Of a DNA stretch of 35,953 nt, positions 1-9,002 are shown one piece after another. Location of the stretch: positions 1-35,953 of the forward strand of contig JAJFTV010000168.1 of assembly GCA_021372725.1 (NCBI GenBank), written 5' to 3'. Below the pieces are notes generated by a model. It saw only the letters and a program-made list of their open reading frames with translations. It was not told where the DNA came from and ran no database searches. Origin of the DNA: Chloroflexota bacterium (GTDB taxonomy: Bacteria; Chloroflexota; Anaerolineae; Anaerolineales; Anaerolineaceae). A program made the position numbers and the translations under genes. Every line of letters begins with the position of its first letter. Within the stretch, counting starts at the first letter, position 1.

Positions 1-1
1 A

Positions 2-130
2 GAGCCAGATGAAGGTATGCTGGAGGTTGCAATTGCAGCATTCAATGCGATGTATGAAATCGAAAATGAACAAATGGAAGGATCACAACAAAAAGCATCA
101 GGAGTGCTTTACGAGCCCGAAGTGCCATAA
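2..130 (+). CDS. C-terminal end of a DUF1385 (YqhQ-like) protein, partial
   Basis: The window opens inside an open frame that ends at TAA 128-130. The visible 42 residues contain EPDEGMLEVAIAAFNAM, which matches my memory of the conserved C-terminal motif of DUF1385 proteins (a TxxPDDxxLEVAIAAL pattern), putative integral membrane or metal-dependent proteins of unknown role. The start lies outside the window, so topology and length cannot be judged. It is followed 39 bases later by the ComEA-like gene on the same strand. That the frame is coding is likely; the family call rests on one short motif. Confidence 0.6.
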   Translation, partial: EPDEGMLEVAIAAFNAMYEIENEQMEGSQQKASGVLYEPEVP

Positions 131-169
131 CTACCTGATGCCGTAGAAATAATTCTGGATGGGTTGAAA

Positions 170-733
170 ATGAAAATCTGGCAGCAAACACTATTCGGAA
201 TACTCATCGGTTTATCGCTGGCAGCAGTCATCTTGTTGATCATCCGTTCACCAGGCGGGGAAGGTATTGAATTGATACCAGCACCTACCCCCCAACAGTT
301 TGTAGTCCACATAACAGGGGAGGTCAATCAGCCAGGGGTGTATGAAATTTCGCGAAACAGCCGGGTTATCGATGCAATCAAGGTTGCAGGTGGTTTTACT
401 TCAAATGCCGACACAGATGCCATTAATCAGGCTGATTTTGTTCAGGATGGCAGTATGATAATCATTCCTGCCAATGGTGACACTTCAAAAGGATTGGATG
501 CGGTTGATCCTGTAAAGATGCCTGGTAATGCTCAAGGGAAGCTTATCAATATTAATACAGCCAGTCAGGAAGAAATTGAAAAATTGCCCGATATCGGTGC
601 TACCAAGGCTGCTGATATCATTGCTTATCGTTCAAATAATGGAAGATTTGTTAAAATTGAAGATATAATGAATGTCCCGGGGATTGGACAGGCAATTTTC
701 AATAAAATCAAAGATCTTATTGTGGTTGACTGA
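170..733 (+). CDS. comEA: ComEA-like DNA-binding protein (SLBB + helix-hairpin-helix)
   Basis: A 187-residue protein with one N-terminal membrane anchor (about residues 5-25, FGILIGLSLAAVILLII), then an SLBB domain (about 43-105, VHITGEVNQPGVYEI) and a C-terminal pair of helix-hairpin-helix motifs (about 125-187, ININTASQEEIEKLPDIGA). This is the architecture of ComEA, the membrane-anchored double-stranded DNA receptor of natural transformation. ATG 170 was chosen because GGATGG (157-162) lies at good spacing; a TTG at 164 in the same frame is too close to it. No comEC or comF is in view, so a role in DNA uptake is a family inference; many bacteria keep comEA-like proteins without proven competence. 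Confidence 0.88.
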   Translation: MKIWQQTLFGILIGLSLAAVILLIIRSPGGEGIELIPAPTPQQFVVHITGEVNQPGVYEISRNSRVIDAIKVAGGFTSNADTDAINQADFVQDGSMIIIPANGDTSKGLDAVDPVKMPGNAQGKLININTASQEEIEKLPDIGATKAADIIAYRSNNGRFVKIEDIMNVPGIGQAIFNKIKDLIVVD

Positions 734-750
734 GGAGCGGGAAAATTTTT

Positions 751-1197
751 ATGGACACCAAACAAAAGTTGGAAACTTCATTGAAAGAAGCTATGCGCTC
801 AGGGGATGAGCTAAGAAAAAGAACGATCCGTTTGGCACTGGCGGGAATAAAAATGGCAGAAATTGATGGCGGAGCACAACTGGATGATACGCGTCAGCTT
901 GCCATATTGCAGAAAGAAATAAAGACCAGAGAAGAATCGATCGATGCTGCTCGTAATGCAAACAGAACAGATCTCATTGAAACCGGTTTGGCTGAAATCA
1001 ATGTGTTGCAAGAATTCATGCCTTTACCAATGAGTAATGATGAAATTAAAAAACTGGTAATGGAGGCAATTGCCGAAACGAATGCTTCAAAGCCGGCAGA
1101 TATGGGAAAGGTTATGAAGCAGGTCCTTCCAAAAGTGGCAGGAAAAGCGCCCAACAGCGTTGTAAGTGAATTGGTAAAAGCAATCCTTAATGAATGA
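751..1197 (+). CDS. yqeY: YqeY family protein (GatB/YqeY domain)
   Basis: The full 148 residues match the usual length of stand-alone YqeY proteins, which share the C-terminal helical domain of the amidotransferase subunit GatB and may bind tRNA or assist tRNA-dependent amidation; no enzymatic activity is established. Recognisable features are the early MRSGDELRKRTIRLALAGIK segment, the central LQKEIKTREESI helix and the C-terminal PADMGKVMKQVLPKV motif typical of the family. A clear ribosome site (GAGGAG, about 732-737) precedes ATG 751. The last eight bases overlap the next gene, so translation is probably coupled to the HD phosphohydrolase gene. Confidence 0.93.
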   Translation: MDTKQKLETSLKEAMRSGDELRKRTIRLALAGIKMAEIDGGAQLDDTRQLAILQKEIKTREESIDAARNANRTDLIETGLAEINVLQEFMPLPMSNDEIKKLVMEAIAETNASKPADMGKVMKQVLPKVAGKAPNSVVSELVKAILNE

Positions 1198-3334
1198 ACC
1201 TGAAAAAAACCGACGTTTTTTTGATTTGAGAAACAACACCAAAGGTATTCGGACTGTGGTTCTGTTTCTGACAGGAGCCCTATCATTTTTGGCGTTGATT
1301 TATCCTTTCGTTATTCGACCCTATTCGTATCCTCTGCAAATTGGGGATGTCGCGCCTCAGGATATTCTTGCGTCCAAAAACCTGTCATTTCAAAGTGAAA
1401 TTCTGACAAAAGAAGCACAGTCAATAGCAGAAAAGGGGATTTCACCGGTCTATCTACCAACCGACACCACGATAGCCCGAAACCAGATTGAAAAATTGAA
1501 TAACACATTGGATTATATTGACATTGTTCGTATGGATTCTTTTGGAACAGATGTACAAAAAATTGCAGATGTCCAAGCAGTAGAAACACTTCAATTGGAC
1601 AGTGAGGTTATTCAAAATATTCTGAAGACTGATGATGCCTCATGGGCATTAATCCGGGCCGATGCATTACAGGTTCTTGAACAAGTCATGCGGAATACCA
1701 TTCGTGACGATCGTCTTCGCGATGCACAGCGAAACGTACCGGCCTATGTAAGTTTTTCATTATCTGAAAACGAGACAGACATTGTTATAGACCTGGTAAC
1801 ACCTTTCATTGTTCCGAACAGTTTGTACAGTGAGGAATTAACGAATGAAGCTATTCTTCAAGCAGTTCAGGCTGTCAATCCGGTTATTTCAACATATTTG
1901 GAAGGTGAGAAGATCGTTGAGAGAGGGCAAATCATCTCGCCGATTGTCTATGAAACTCTGCAAGCCTTTGAGCTTGTTCAACCCAATAGCAGCCCACGCA
2001 TTATAATTTCTGCCTCCATACTGGTACTATTGGCCGCTGCTTATCTTATTTTATATTTCAAATATCGGCAGATTGCTGAGCTTCAGCAGTTAAGTTGTTT
2101 GCTGATGATCTGTATTCTTTTTATTTTGTTCCTAACAGGAGTACGGCTGTTTGATCCCGCCGATGAGTTCGTATTGTATTTATTCCCCTTATCTGCATTC
2201 TCTTTATCCATAGCATTTCTTTATAAAAGAGATATCAGTTTTGGAATAATTCCTGTGATCAGCATTTTTGCGGCTTACGGCATGACCAACAGCCTTTCAC
2301 TGACAATCTATTATATGCTGACGAGTTTGATCGGTGTTCTTGTATTAGGTAACGGGCGTCGAATTGCCAGTTTTTTCTGGGCCGGCCTGGCCGTCGGTAT
2401 AAGTGGAATTGCAGTGATTGTTTCATTTCAGCTACTCAATTCTGGTTTTGACTGGGTGGAAATAGCTCCACTTCTCGGAGCAGCTTTCATGAGTGGTTTG
2501 GCGTCGGCCGGTTTTACTTTATTATTTCAATTTTTGTTTGCACAACTTCTTGGGCTTACCACACCGCTGAGATTAATTGACCTCTCGCGGCCTGATCATC
2601 CATTATTACAATACCTTCTGAGGGAAATACCGGGAACATATCAACACAGCCTGCAGGTGGCCAATTTAGCTGAACAAGCGGCCGATGTGATCGGAGCGGA
2701 TTCCTTGTTGGTTCGCGTAGGCGCACTTTATCATGATGCAGGAAAAGCCATCAACCCAACCTATTTCATCGAAAACCAGATGCCTGGCATGACCAATCCA
2801 CATGACAATTTAGATCCGCAGGTAAGCTCGCAGATCATCACTAAACATATCCGTGACGGGATCTATCTGGCAAAAAAATACCGGTTGCCTGTCCGGATAC
2901 AGGATTTTATTCAGGAACATCATGGAACGATGTTGACAAATTACCAATACTCGATTGCTGTTCAACAAGCAGGAAACGATCCACAAAAAGTAGATTCGGA
3001 TAAATATCGCTACCCGGGGCCATCACCTTTATCCAAAGAAACGGCCCTGCTTATGCTGGCTGACAACGTGGAAGCAAGGGCAAGGGCAATCCTTCCAAAG
3101 AATGAAGAGGAATTAAGAGAACTGATAAAGAAGACAATCGATTATATGAATTCGCAAGGCCAATTATCGTTGACGGATCTCACGCTTCATGATTTATATC
3201 TGATTCAAGAATCTTTTGTCAAAACCCTTCGAAACACTCATCATCTAAGATTGCAATACCCAGAATTGGTTAATTCACAAGCAACTGGCGAATCGAATGG
3301 CGGTACGCTGGACAGTGAAAGAACGGTGTCATGA
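1190..3334 (+). CDS. 7TM-HD family phosphohydrolase (PgpH-type, probable c-di-AMP phosphodiesterase)
   Basis: A 714-residue membrane protein. After a first transmembrane helix (about 24-45) comes a large extracytoplasmic 7TMR-HDED domain (about 50-270), then a bundle of membrane helices (about 275-470), then a cytosolic HD domain. The HD signature is clear: YQHSLQVANLAEQAADVIGA followed by YHDAGK with the H515-D516 pair, then FIENQ, and a later EHHGT segment. Family members such as Listeria PgpH hydrolyse c-di-AMP to pApA. The usual HDIGK reads HDAGK here, a mild change. It overlaps yqeY by eight bases and ybeY by four (ATGA), so it sits in a translationally coupled run. Substrate is inferred from the family; no diadenylate cyclase lies in this window. 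Confidence 0.9.
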   Translation: MNEPEKNRRFFDLRNNTKGIRTVVLFLTGALSFLALIYPFVIRPYSYPLQIGDVAPQDILASKNLSFQSEILTKEAQSIAEKGISPVYLPTDTTIARNQIEKLNNTLDYIDIVRMDSFGTDVQKIADVQAVETLQLDSEVIQNILKTDDASWALIRADALQVLEQVMRNTIRDDRLRDAQRNVPAYVSFSLSENETDIVIDLVTPFIVPNSLYSEELTNEAILQAVQAVNPVISTYLEGEKIVERGQIISPIVYETLQAFELVQPNSSPRIIISASILVLLAAAYLILYFKYRQIAELQQLSCLLMICILFILFLTGVRLFDPADEFVLYLFPLSAFSLSIAFLYKRDISFGIIPVISIFAAYGMTNSLSLTIYYMLTSLIGVLVLGNGRRIASFFWAGLAVGISGIAVIVSFQLLNSGFDWVEIAPLLGAAFMSGLASAGFTLLFQFLFAQLLGLTTPLRLIDLSRPDHPLLQYLLREIPGTYQHSLQVANLAEQAADVIGADSLLVRVGALYHDAGKAINPTYFIENQMPGMTNPHDNLDPQVSSQIITKHIRDGIYLAKKYRLPVRIQDFIQEHHGTMLTNYQYSIAVQQAGNDPQKVDSDKYRYPGPSPLSKETALLMLADNVEARARAILPKNEEELRELIKKTIDYMNSQGQLSLTDLTLHDLYLIQESFVKTLRNTHHLRLQYPELVNSQATGESNGGTLDSERTVS

Positions 3335-3777
3335 TCAACATTATCATCAATAAAAATTTTCAAAACTCATTCCCCGAACATCTTATTGGCAAATTTTGCC
3401 AGGTCACGCTTAATCATTGTGAAGAGACTTCAACAGATGTTACCGTTGTGATTGATACTGATGCATTCATTCAAAATCTCAACAAACAGTACAGAGGAAT
3501 TGACGAGGCAACGGATGTGTTAAGTTTCGATATTGATCATATCGATCCTGAAACCGGACGAAGGTACCTGGGAGATATCGTCATTTCTGCTCAAACGGTT
3601 GAAAGAAATGCCAAAGCGAATGGCATTGCCTTGATCGAAGAAACACGGCTGGTGATTGTTCACGGATTACTACATTTGCTGGGTTATGATCATTCTTCCC
3701 CTGATGAAGAACAAAAAATGTGGGCAGAGCAAAACAATATCGTTGAACTGATAAAAGAAACATCCATGAATCAGTAA
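3331..3777 (+). CDS. ybeY: Endoribonuclease YbeY
   Basis: A 148-residue UPF0054/YbeY metalloprotein. The zinc-binding signature HGLLHLLGYDH is complete, with histidines at 111, 115 and 121, preceded by the conserved ATDVLSFD (about 61-68) and LGDIVIS (about 85-91) segments. YbeY is a single-strand-specific endoribonuclease needed for 16S rRNA 3'-end maturation and ribosome quality control. The start codon overlaps the stop of the 7TM-HD gene (ATGA), and dgkA follows ten bases downstream. The order 7TM-HD, ybeY, dgkA is widely conserved in Gram-positive lineages, usually after phoH, which is absent here. Confidence 0.96.
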   Translation: MINIIINKNFQNSFPEHLIGKFCQVTLNHCEETSTDVTVVIDTDAFIQNLNKQYRGIDEATDVLSFDIDHIDPETGRRYLGDIVISAQTVERNAKANGIALIEETRLVIVHGLLHLLGYDHSSPDEEQKMWAEQNNIVELIKETSMNQ

Positions 3778-3787
3778 TATTTCGAAA

Positions 3788-4165
3788 ATGAAAACCTTTT
3801 TTCGGAAACGCCAAAAATCGTTTCGATATGCATTTTCTGGGATCGCGTTTGTTCTGAAAACTCAAAAAAACGCCTGGATACACTTGTTTTTTACCGTACT
3901 GGTCATAACGGTCGGCTTATTACTAAAACTTTCCAATATACAATGGACGGCATTGATTTTATGTTTTGGACTGGTTTGGTTGGCTGAATTCATCAATACC
4001 GCTGTCGAGGTAGTTGTTGATTTAGTTAGTCCGGAATTTCATCCGCTTGCCCGAAAATGCAAAGATGTCGCTGCAGGGGCAGTACTGATTGCAGCAATAT
4101 GCTCAATTATCATCGGGTTGCTGATTCTAGCGCCCGCTTTGTATCAAGCTATTTTCATTCACTAA
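3788..4165 (+). CDS. dgkA: Diacylglycerol/undecaprenol kinase (DgkA family)
   Basis: A small 125-residue integral membrane kinase with three predicted transmembrane helices (about 31-49, 52-72, 96-118). The DgkA active-site motif is present as EFINTAVEVVVD (E67, N70, E74, D78), followed by KDVAAGAV (92-99). In Gram-positive type members the physiological substrate is usually undecaprenol, feeding lipid-carrier phosphate into cell-wall synthesis; in proteobacteria it is diacylglycerol. The lineage inferred here favours undecaprenol, but sequence alone does not settle it. It is the last gene of the plus-strand block and converges on the response regulator with 11 bases between stops. Confidence 0.93.
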   Translation: MKTFFRKRQKSFRYAFSGIAFVLKTQKNAWIHLFFTVLVITVGLLLKLSNIQWTALILCFGLVWLAEFINTAVEVVVDLVSPEFHPLARKCKDVAAGAVLIAAICSIIIGLLILAPALYQAIFIH

Positions 4166-4176
4166 TCATTTGTTTC

Positions 4177-4830
4177 TTATAGGTACTCACGAAGACTATG
4201 CTCGACCGCATACGCTGCTGCTTCTGCGCGATTGCTGACGCCCAACTTGGATAATATGCTGCTCACGTAATTTCGAACAGTACCTTCGCCCAGATACAGC
4301 GCCTTGGCAATCTCACGGTTTGTTTTACCTTCTGATACCAATTGCAGGACATGTTTTTCCTGTTGGCTCAAGTTGGCAAAGGCAGAGGCTTCCTCTTCTT
4401 TTACTGCCCGGCGTACTTCCTGAAATACACGTTGTGTGACGGCAGGGTCTAGCATCGATTCTCCACGCCCAACGGATTCAAGAGCTCTTATCAGATCACC
4501 GCCGCCGATTTGTTTGAGGACATAACCGGATGCGCCGGCCCGGATGGCCGAAAACAACATCTCATCCTCGGCATAAGATGTGAGCATGACAACACGTGTA
4601 TCAGGATGATCGCGGATAATCTCCTCACAGGCCTCAATCCCGGATGTGCCCGGAAGACGAATATCCATTAAAACAATATCAGGATGGTATCTAGATGTAT
4701 TTTCGATTGCTTCTTTTGCTGAAGCGGCTTCAGCGACAACTTCAAAATTCGGGTGATGCTCGAGAAGAGCCTTGAGTCCCAATCGAACAACTTCATGATC
4801 GTCGACCAAGAGGATTCTTTGCTTTTTCAT
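4177..4830 (-). CDS. NarL/LuxR-family DNA-binding response regulator
   Basis: A 217-residue two-domain regulator. The receiver domain has the acidic pair D10-D11, the phosphoacceptor D56 in [10 protein letters not shown]84 and K106. The C-terminal LuxR/GerE helix-turn-helix (about 154-210) carries [20 protein letters not shown] and [16 protein letters not shown]. Start 4830 was chosen because the receiver begins directly there with [11 protein letters not shown] and a GGAG lies about a dozen bases upstream; an in-frame ATG 66 bases further up would add an atypical hydrophobic extension. No histidine kinase is adjacent, so it is an orphan here and its signal and targets are unknown. The lone-regulator layout, divergent from the C39-like gene, suggests it may act on that intergenic region. 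Confidence 0.92.
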   Translation of the reverse strand: MKKQRILLVDDHEVVRLGLKALLEHHPNFEVVAEAASAKEAIENTSRYHPDIVLMDIRLPGTSGIEACEEIIRDHPDTRVVMLTSYAEDEMLFSAIRAGASGYVLKQIGGGDLIRALESVGRGESMLDPAVTQRVFQEVRRAVKEEEASAFANLSQQEKHVLQLVSEGKTNREIAKALYLGEGTVRNYVSSILSKLGVSNRAEAAAYAVEHSLREYL

Positions 4831-4855
4831 CTCTATTTTTTCTCCAGATGAGATC

Positions 4856-4884
4856 AGTATAATTAGTAATAAGCAGGAATGCAA
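4856..4884 (-). promoter_or_regulatory. Candidate promoter of the response regulator
   Basis: On the minus strand TATACT (complement of 4856-4861) lies 17 bases from TTGCAT (complement of 4879-4884), a plausible -10/-35 pair about 26 bases upstream of the chosen start at 4830. AGTATAAT occurs twice here on the plus strand (tataat 4858-4863 and 4886-4891). The -35 match is weak, so this is tentative. Confidence 0.3.
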
Positions 4885-4953
4885 GTATAATGTCACTTTG
4901 AGAATCGATGTTAATGGAATTCAAAGAAATTGGTGCTGGGGTGACAAAAAAAG

Positions 4954-4967
4954 ATTTGATGTCAAAT
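4954..4967. promoter_or_regulatory. 14-base palindrome upstream of the C39-like gene
   Basis: ATTTGA-TG-TCAAAT is a perfect 6+2+6 inverted repeat ending 15 bases before ATG 4983. It is in the right place for an operator in the divergent region shared with the response regulator. AT-rich palindromes this short arise by chance, so function is a guess. Confidence 0.25.
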
Positions 4968-4982
4968 TCTAATAGGTAGCTT

Positions 4983-5507
4983 ATGATCACTTCACCCTAT
5001 TTGGAACTGTTCTATTCACATCACCAATTTCAAGGACTCAGCAATAATTGTGGCCCATTTTGTGCTGCGACGGCAATGAACATCTTGAAACAAAAACAAA
5101 TCATGGGCGCAGATCTTGGTAGAACGATGGAAAGAATTAAGTGGAAAAATAAATTGCCCGTTATTCGGAGGATAAAAAACTGGGCGACATTTCCCTGGGG
5201 AATTCAGGATATTTTGCAGGAAGAAAAAATACCTGCGCGGTGGATGTTATTTCAAAATACAAAAAAACTGTTGCAAATGCTCCCTCAAGAAAATATTTTG
5301 ATCGTATTAATCGGGAGTTATTTTCCTGCCTGGGCACATTACAAAATATTAGGCGCTTTTGATCCCAATTGTGGTTTTGGGTTTATTGATTCTGCATTTC
5401 GAGATGGCGAATTACATTGGGATACTGCAATGTATTTCAAAAAATACTGGGGTTATTATGGGAACCAGGTTATTTGCGTTTTTCCATCAGAAACATCCAC
5501 TTGCTGA
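4983..5507 (+). CDS. C39-like cysteine peptidase-fold protein
   Basis: A 174-residue protein with the look of a papain-like C39 domain. NNCGPFCAATAMNIL places a candidate catalytic cysteine at C23; AHYKILGAF gives H119; GFGFIDSA gives D136, the spacing expected of a Cys-His-Asp triad. No signal peptide or membrane segment is visible, so it would be cytosolic unless exported by another route. C39-type domains cleave double-glycine leader peptides or act as general cysteine peptidases or acyltransferases; no ABC transporter or leader peptide is next to it, so the substrate is unknown. It diverges from the response regulator and lies 68 bases before the DUF192 gene. The ribosome site is poor (TAGGTAG). 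Confidence 0.6.
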   Translation: MITSPYLELFYSHHQFQGLSNNCGPFCAATAMNILKQKQIMGADLGRTMERIKWKNKLPVIRRIKNWATFPWGIQDILQEEKIPARWMLFQNTKKLLQMLPQENILIVLIGSYFPAWAHYKILGAFDPNCGFGFIDSAFRDGELHWDTAMYFKKYWGYYGNQVICVFPSETSTC

Positions 5508-5575
5508 TTTAACCTGCTTGCAGCATGGTAAATCCCTCTGATTAAACCTGAAAAAGCGTAAGGATCGTATAAACC

Positions 5576-5944
5576 ATGCAGAAAATCACAATAATAAATA
5601 CGAGCCGCCCACAAGCAAGACCGATTTCAGCCTTTTATTACCCTGACTTTTGGGGTAAGCTTATGGGATTGATGTTTAAAAAGAAATTTGATTCTTTAGA
5701 CAGTATCATTCTTGACCAGAAAAAGGATACCAGACTGAACAGCGCCATTCATATGCTTTTCATGAACTTCGATATTGCTGCAATCTGGGTGAATTCTGAT
5801 ATGAAGGTTGTCGATACGCGGAATGCAAAATCCTGGGCATTGGCATATTTCCCCAAAGGGCCGGCACGTTATATTATTGAAACTACGCCTGACTTTCTGG
5901 GTGAATATCAATCTGGAGATCGATTAGAATTTCGTGATGAATAA
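5576..5944 (+). CDS. DUF192 family protein
   Basis: A 122-residue protein covering the DUF192 domain over nearly its whole length. Family marks are LMFKKKFDSLDSIIL near residues 32-47 (the usual GLMFR-like entry), IHMLFMNFDIAAIWVN (about 58-73, corresponding to the family's MxxTxxPLDVxFL), KVVDT, and YIIETTPDFLG followed by the SGDRLEF end. The function of DUF192 is not established; it is often exported or associated with cell-surface proteins. No signal peptide is seen. It overlaps the following LysM/M23 peptidase gene by eight bases, so the two are probably cotranslated. Confidence 0.8.
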   Translation: MQKITIINTSRPQARPISAFYYPDFWGKLMGLMFKKKFDSLDSIILDQKKDTRLNSAIHMLFMNFDIAAIWVNSDMKVVDTRNAKSWALAYFPKGPARYIIETTPDFLGEYQSGDRLEFRDE

Positions 5945-7331
5945 AATTCGAATATCCATATTTTTTCTTTTTGGTTTGTTTTTGTTAATGCCAATCGATA
6001 AGGGACAAGCGCAGTCTGAACCCGATTACCCGTTCTACATTATTCAAAGCGGTGATACGTTGCTGGTGGTCGCAGAGCGATTTGGAATTTCGATCGATGA
6101 TCTGATTAATCTCAATGAAATAGAAAACCCCGATTCGCTGGCAATTGGCACAGTCTTGAAAATTCCAGGATTTGAAGGCGTAACGGGTGAACTTGTTTTA
6201 TACACTGCTAATCTTGGAGATAGTTATCAGACTTTGACAAAACAAAATCAATATCCGGTGGATCTAATTGCGAGGCTCAATCACTTGGCCAACCCGGAAG
6301 AAATATACGTCGGATCAAGAATCGTCATTCCAGTTTCAGAAGATCATGAACCATTACAATTATTTGCTGTACAACCACCCAGCCAATCCATACTTGAAAC
6401 AGCAGTGACAACCGGGAAGAATCTTTGGGAAATTATTTTGGCGAACCCGGATATTCAACCCGGGGAATATCTGGCTGGAGATATGTTATATCAAGCCGGT
6501 GAGGAAGACGAGGAAATTCCCTCTATATCTATACCTGGTGTTGAAAAACTGGATGTTTCTCCCCTCCCATTTGTTCAGGGTAAGACGATTGAGATAAAAG
6601 TAACCACCATTTCATCTATGGAATTGCGGGCTGTAATTGACGGTAAACCGGTTTCTTTTTTTGAAATTGGAGAAAATGAATACGTTGCCCTGCATGGAAT
6701 TTCAGCTCAGGCTGAAACCGGCATTATATCGATAGAATTGTCGGGAAGCCAAGGTGATCAGGAAATATTCTCGATTAATCAGAGAATTCTTGTTGAATCC
6801 GGGTACTACGGTGAGGGCCCAGCCGTTACTGTGGATCCAATCACCATACAACCTGAAGTGACTGAGCCGGAACAGGAAATGGTTGAAGGGATCACATCTA
6901 AAGTAAATGAAGAACGTTATTGGGATGGAATTTTCCAGTCTCCCGTTGACGAGCCTTGTGTCAGTGCAGCTTTTGGGAGCAGTAGAATTTACAACGGCAC
7001 ATATCATTACTACCATACGGGTATTGACTTTGCAGTCTGTTCAGCATCCAATGCCAATGTTTATTCTGCGGCGCCAGGATATGTTGTATTTGCGGGCCCA
7101 CTGGTTGTGCGTGGAAACGCGGTGATTATTGATCACGGTTGGGGAATTTATACCGGATATTGGCATCAATCGAGCCTGATAGTGAAAACAGGCGATTATG
7201 TGGAGGCTGGACAACAACTAGGTTATATCGGTACAACCGGGCGGTCAACCGGATACCACTTGCATTTTGAGGTGTGGGTCAATGGCACACAGGTGGACCC
7301 AACAGATTGGTTAATAAATGAATATCCGTGA
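5937..7331 (+). CDS. Secreted LysM / M23 metallopeptidase (LytM-type)
   Basis: A 464-residue exported protein. It begins with a signal peptide (about 1-26, ending near DKGQAQS), then two LysM repeats (about 32-78, FYIIQSGDTLLVVAERFG..., and about 88-133), a degenerate third LysM-like segment (about 145-185), a beta-rich linker and a C-terminal M23 domain. The zinc and catalytic residues are present: H360 and D364 in HTGIDFA, H410 in GYWHQ and H441-L-H443 in GYHLHFEVW. Such enzymes cut peptidoglycan cross-links, so a role in wall remodelling or daughter-cell separation is likely. ATG 5937 was taken rather than the adjacent GTG 5934. Its start overlaps the DUF192 gene. Confidence 0.93.
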   Translation: MNKIRISIFFLFGLFLLMPIDKGQAQSEPDYPFYIIQSGDTLLVVAERFGISIDDLINLNEIENPDSLAIGTVLKIPGFEGVTGELVLYTANLGDSYQTLTKQNQYPVDLIARLNHLANPEEIYVGSRIVIPVSEDHEPLQLFAVQPPSQSILETAVTTGKNLWEIILANPDIQPGEYLAGDMLYQAGEEDEEIPSISIPGVEKLDVSPLPFVQGKTIEIKVTTISSMELRAVIDGKPVSFFEIGENEYVALHGISAQAETGIISIELSGSQGDQEIFSINQRILVESGYYGEGPAVTVDPITIQPEVTEPEQEMVEGITSKVNEERYWDGIFQSPVDEPCVSAAFGSSRIYNGTYHYYHTGIDFAVCSASNANVYSAAPGYVVFAGPLVVRGNAVIIDHGWGIYTGYWHQSSLIVKTGDYVEAGQQLGYIGTTGRSTGYHLHFEVWVNGTQVDPTDWLINEYP

Positions 7332-7340
7332 TCGCTTTTG

Positions 7341-7369
7341 TTTAATCATTTTTCAAGGTAGGGTATAAT
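7341..7369 (+). promoter_or_regulatory. Candidate promoter of the 7416-9457 gene pair
   Basis: A perfect TATAAT at 7364-7369 lies 17 bases from TTTAAT (7341-7346), 46 bases upstream of the hypothetical gene. The -10 is strong and the -35 weak. It falls in the 84-base gap after the M23 peptidase gene, consistent with a new transcription unit. Confidence 0.45.
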
Positions 7370-7415
7370 AAATTGGTTAAATATAAAAATACAAAAATTT
7401 TGTTAAGCGGATTTT

Positions 7416-9002
7416 ATGACACGTATTGATTTTTCATTTCGCGATGATTATTGGGATAATTTAGAGATTTCTGAAACAGATATCAATTACCTGTATAACT
7501 ACCTGATCGAAAAGGAAAGGCCTACATCACTGGACGAATTGGTCCGGGTATTTGTCATCGAAAGAATTAAACAGCTTCAAACTGTATTGGAAAAACGCTG
7601 GCAGTCTGAAGGTAAATTATTCCTGCCAAAGGAATTTTATGAAATTAACGATGAGCTGATTTTCCCGGCATTTGATTGGGCAAAAGGGGAGGTAATTGGT
7701 AAAAGGCCTGGCAATAACCCGCAATTATCCAACTTTGAAGTAATCGATGTGCTTTTTGAAGATGGCTCCCATAAGATGATGGCCACCGGTATTCAGGAGC
7801 ATCCTTTGAATAGCCCTGTTTTACCGGATGGTGAAAAAGACACCCTGGATAAAGATGTTATCATTTCCAAACATCATGATGTGATAGCCGATAAGATAAA
7901 GGATGAAATAACCAGTAATCCTGACCTGATATGTATCGCGGATAAATGGTTTCCCAAAGCATTACTGGTCGATGTGAATATTGGATATCGTAATCTGGCA
8001 GAAGCGCTGCTGGATATGGATGGCGGTGGGCCGTTAACTTCCGAAATGATATTAAAACAAATCGATTTACCCACCGATGTTAATCAGGATCTTACCGAAT
8101 TTTCATTGAATTATGCTTTACATCAAGATGACCGCTTTGATGAGGTGGGTTCATCTGGTGAAGTCGTATGGTTCTTAAAACGCCTGGAACCTGAATGGGT
8201 GCAAAAACAGCCAAAATATCTTCAATATCAACCAATAGAATATGATATCGAGAAAATTCAACCTTTGAACTCGATGTTATCTCGCCAGATTGTTGATGAA
8301 TTGGAAGACCATATAAGGCCTGCTTCACAAACTCAGGAAATTACGATTAACCTTCTTTACCCGCATTGGAGATCGGGGGCTCTCCCATTGGCAGCAGAGA
8401 TTTCTCACCTGTTCCCAACTGCGCTTGTATCGGATCGTGTCAATTTCACCTTTATTGATGAGAACAGCAACAAAAAATTTTCCGGGTGGGTAGTAAGACC
8501 ATTGCATTACATTGGAGGCTTATCTGAGTGGTATGCCGAACATGGAGTAATACCAGGTTCGATGATCCATCTACGAAGAGGAACCAGAGATGGTGAAGTC
8601 ATCATTTATGTCGGAAAACGTCGTTCAACGCGCGATTGGATGCGAACTGCTCTGGTTGGGTCAGATGGGGGAATTGTTTTTGCAATGTTAAAACAGTTGA
8701 TTACAACAGAAACAGATGATCGAATGGCGATTTACGTTGCCGATAAAATGGCTTTGGACAAGTTATGGGAGAACACAAAACAAGGCAAGTATGAATTAAC
8801 CCGAATTATTGTCAATATGATGCGAGAATTAATCAAGTTGAACCCGCAAGGCCACGTCCATTTTGAAGAGCTTTACGCTGCCGTGAATTTAAGATACCGT
8901 TGCCCGCCGGGGGTAATTCTTAGCATAATTATGGAACAACCTTGGGCGACCCATTTAGGCGACCTGCACTTTAATCTCAATCGTGAATTTCTGGAGAAAT
9001 AA
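7416..9002 (+). CDS. Conserved-looking hypothetical protein, possible winged-helix segment
   Basis: A 528-residue cytosolic protein that I do not recognise as a named family. It is acidic to neutral, with no signal peptide or membrane segment. Residues about 190-255 (LTSEMILKQIDLP ... LNYALHQDDRFDEVG ... VVWFLKRLEP) look like a winged-helix of the HARE-HTH/RNA polymerase delta type, in which a short helix bundle ends with an xDxRFxxxG turn and a tryptophan strand. Residues about 310-420 form a beta-rich region containing HLRRGTRDGEVIIYVGKRRSTRDW. It is translationally coupled to the next gene: its TAA overlaps the next ATG by one base. A DNA- or RNA-associated role is only a guess. Similar pairs occur, from memory, in other Anaerolineae. 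Confidence 0.75.
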   Translation: MTRIDFSFRDDYWDNLEISETDINYLYNYLIEKERPTSLDELVRVFVIERIKQLQTVLEKRWQSEGKLFLPKEFYEINDELIFPAFDWAKGEVIGKRPGNNPQLSNFEVIDVLFEDGSHKMMATGIQEHPLNSPVLPDGEKDTLDKDVIISKHHDVIADKIKDEITSNPDLICIADKWFPKALLVDVNIGYRNLAEALLDMDGGGPLTSEMILKQIDLPTDVNQDLTEFSLNYALHQDDRFDEVGSSGEVVWFLKRLEPEWVQKQPKYLQYQPIEYDIEKIQPLNSMLSRQIVDELEDHIRPASQTQEITINLLYPHWRSGALPLAAEISHLFPTALVSDRVNFTFIDENSNKKFSGWVVRPLHYIGGLSEWYAEHGVIPGSMIHLRRGTRDGEVIIYVGKRRSTRDWMRTALVGSDGGIVFAMLKQLITTETDDRMAIYVADKMALDKLWENTKQGKYELTRIIVNMMRELIKLNPQGHVHFEELYAAVNLRYRCPPGVILSIIMEQPWATHLGDLHFNLNREFLEK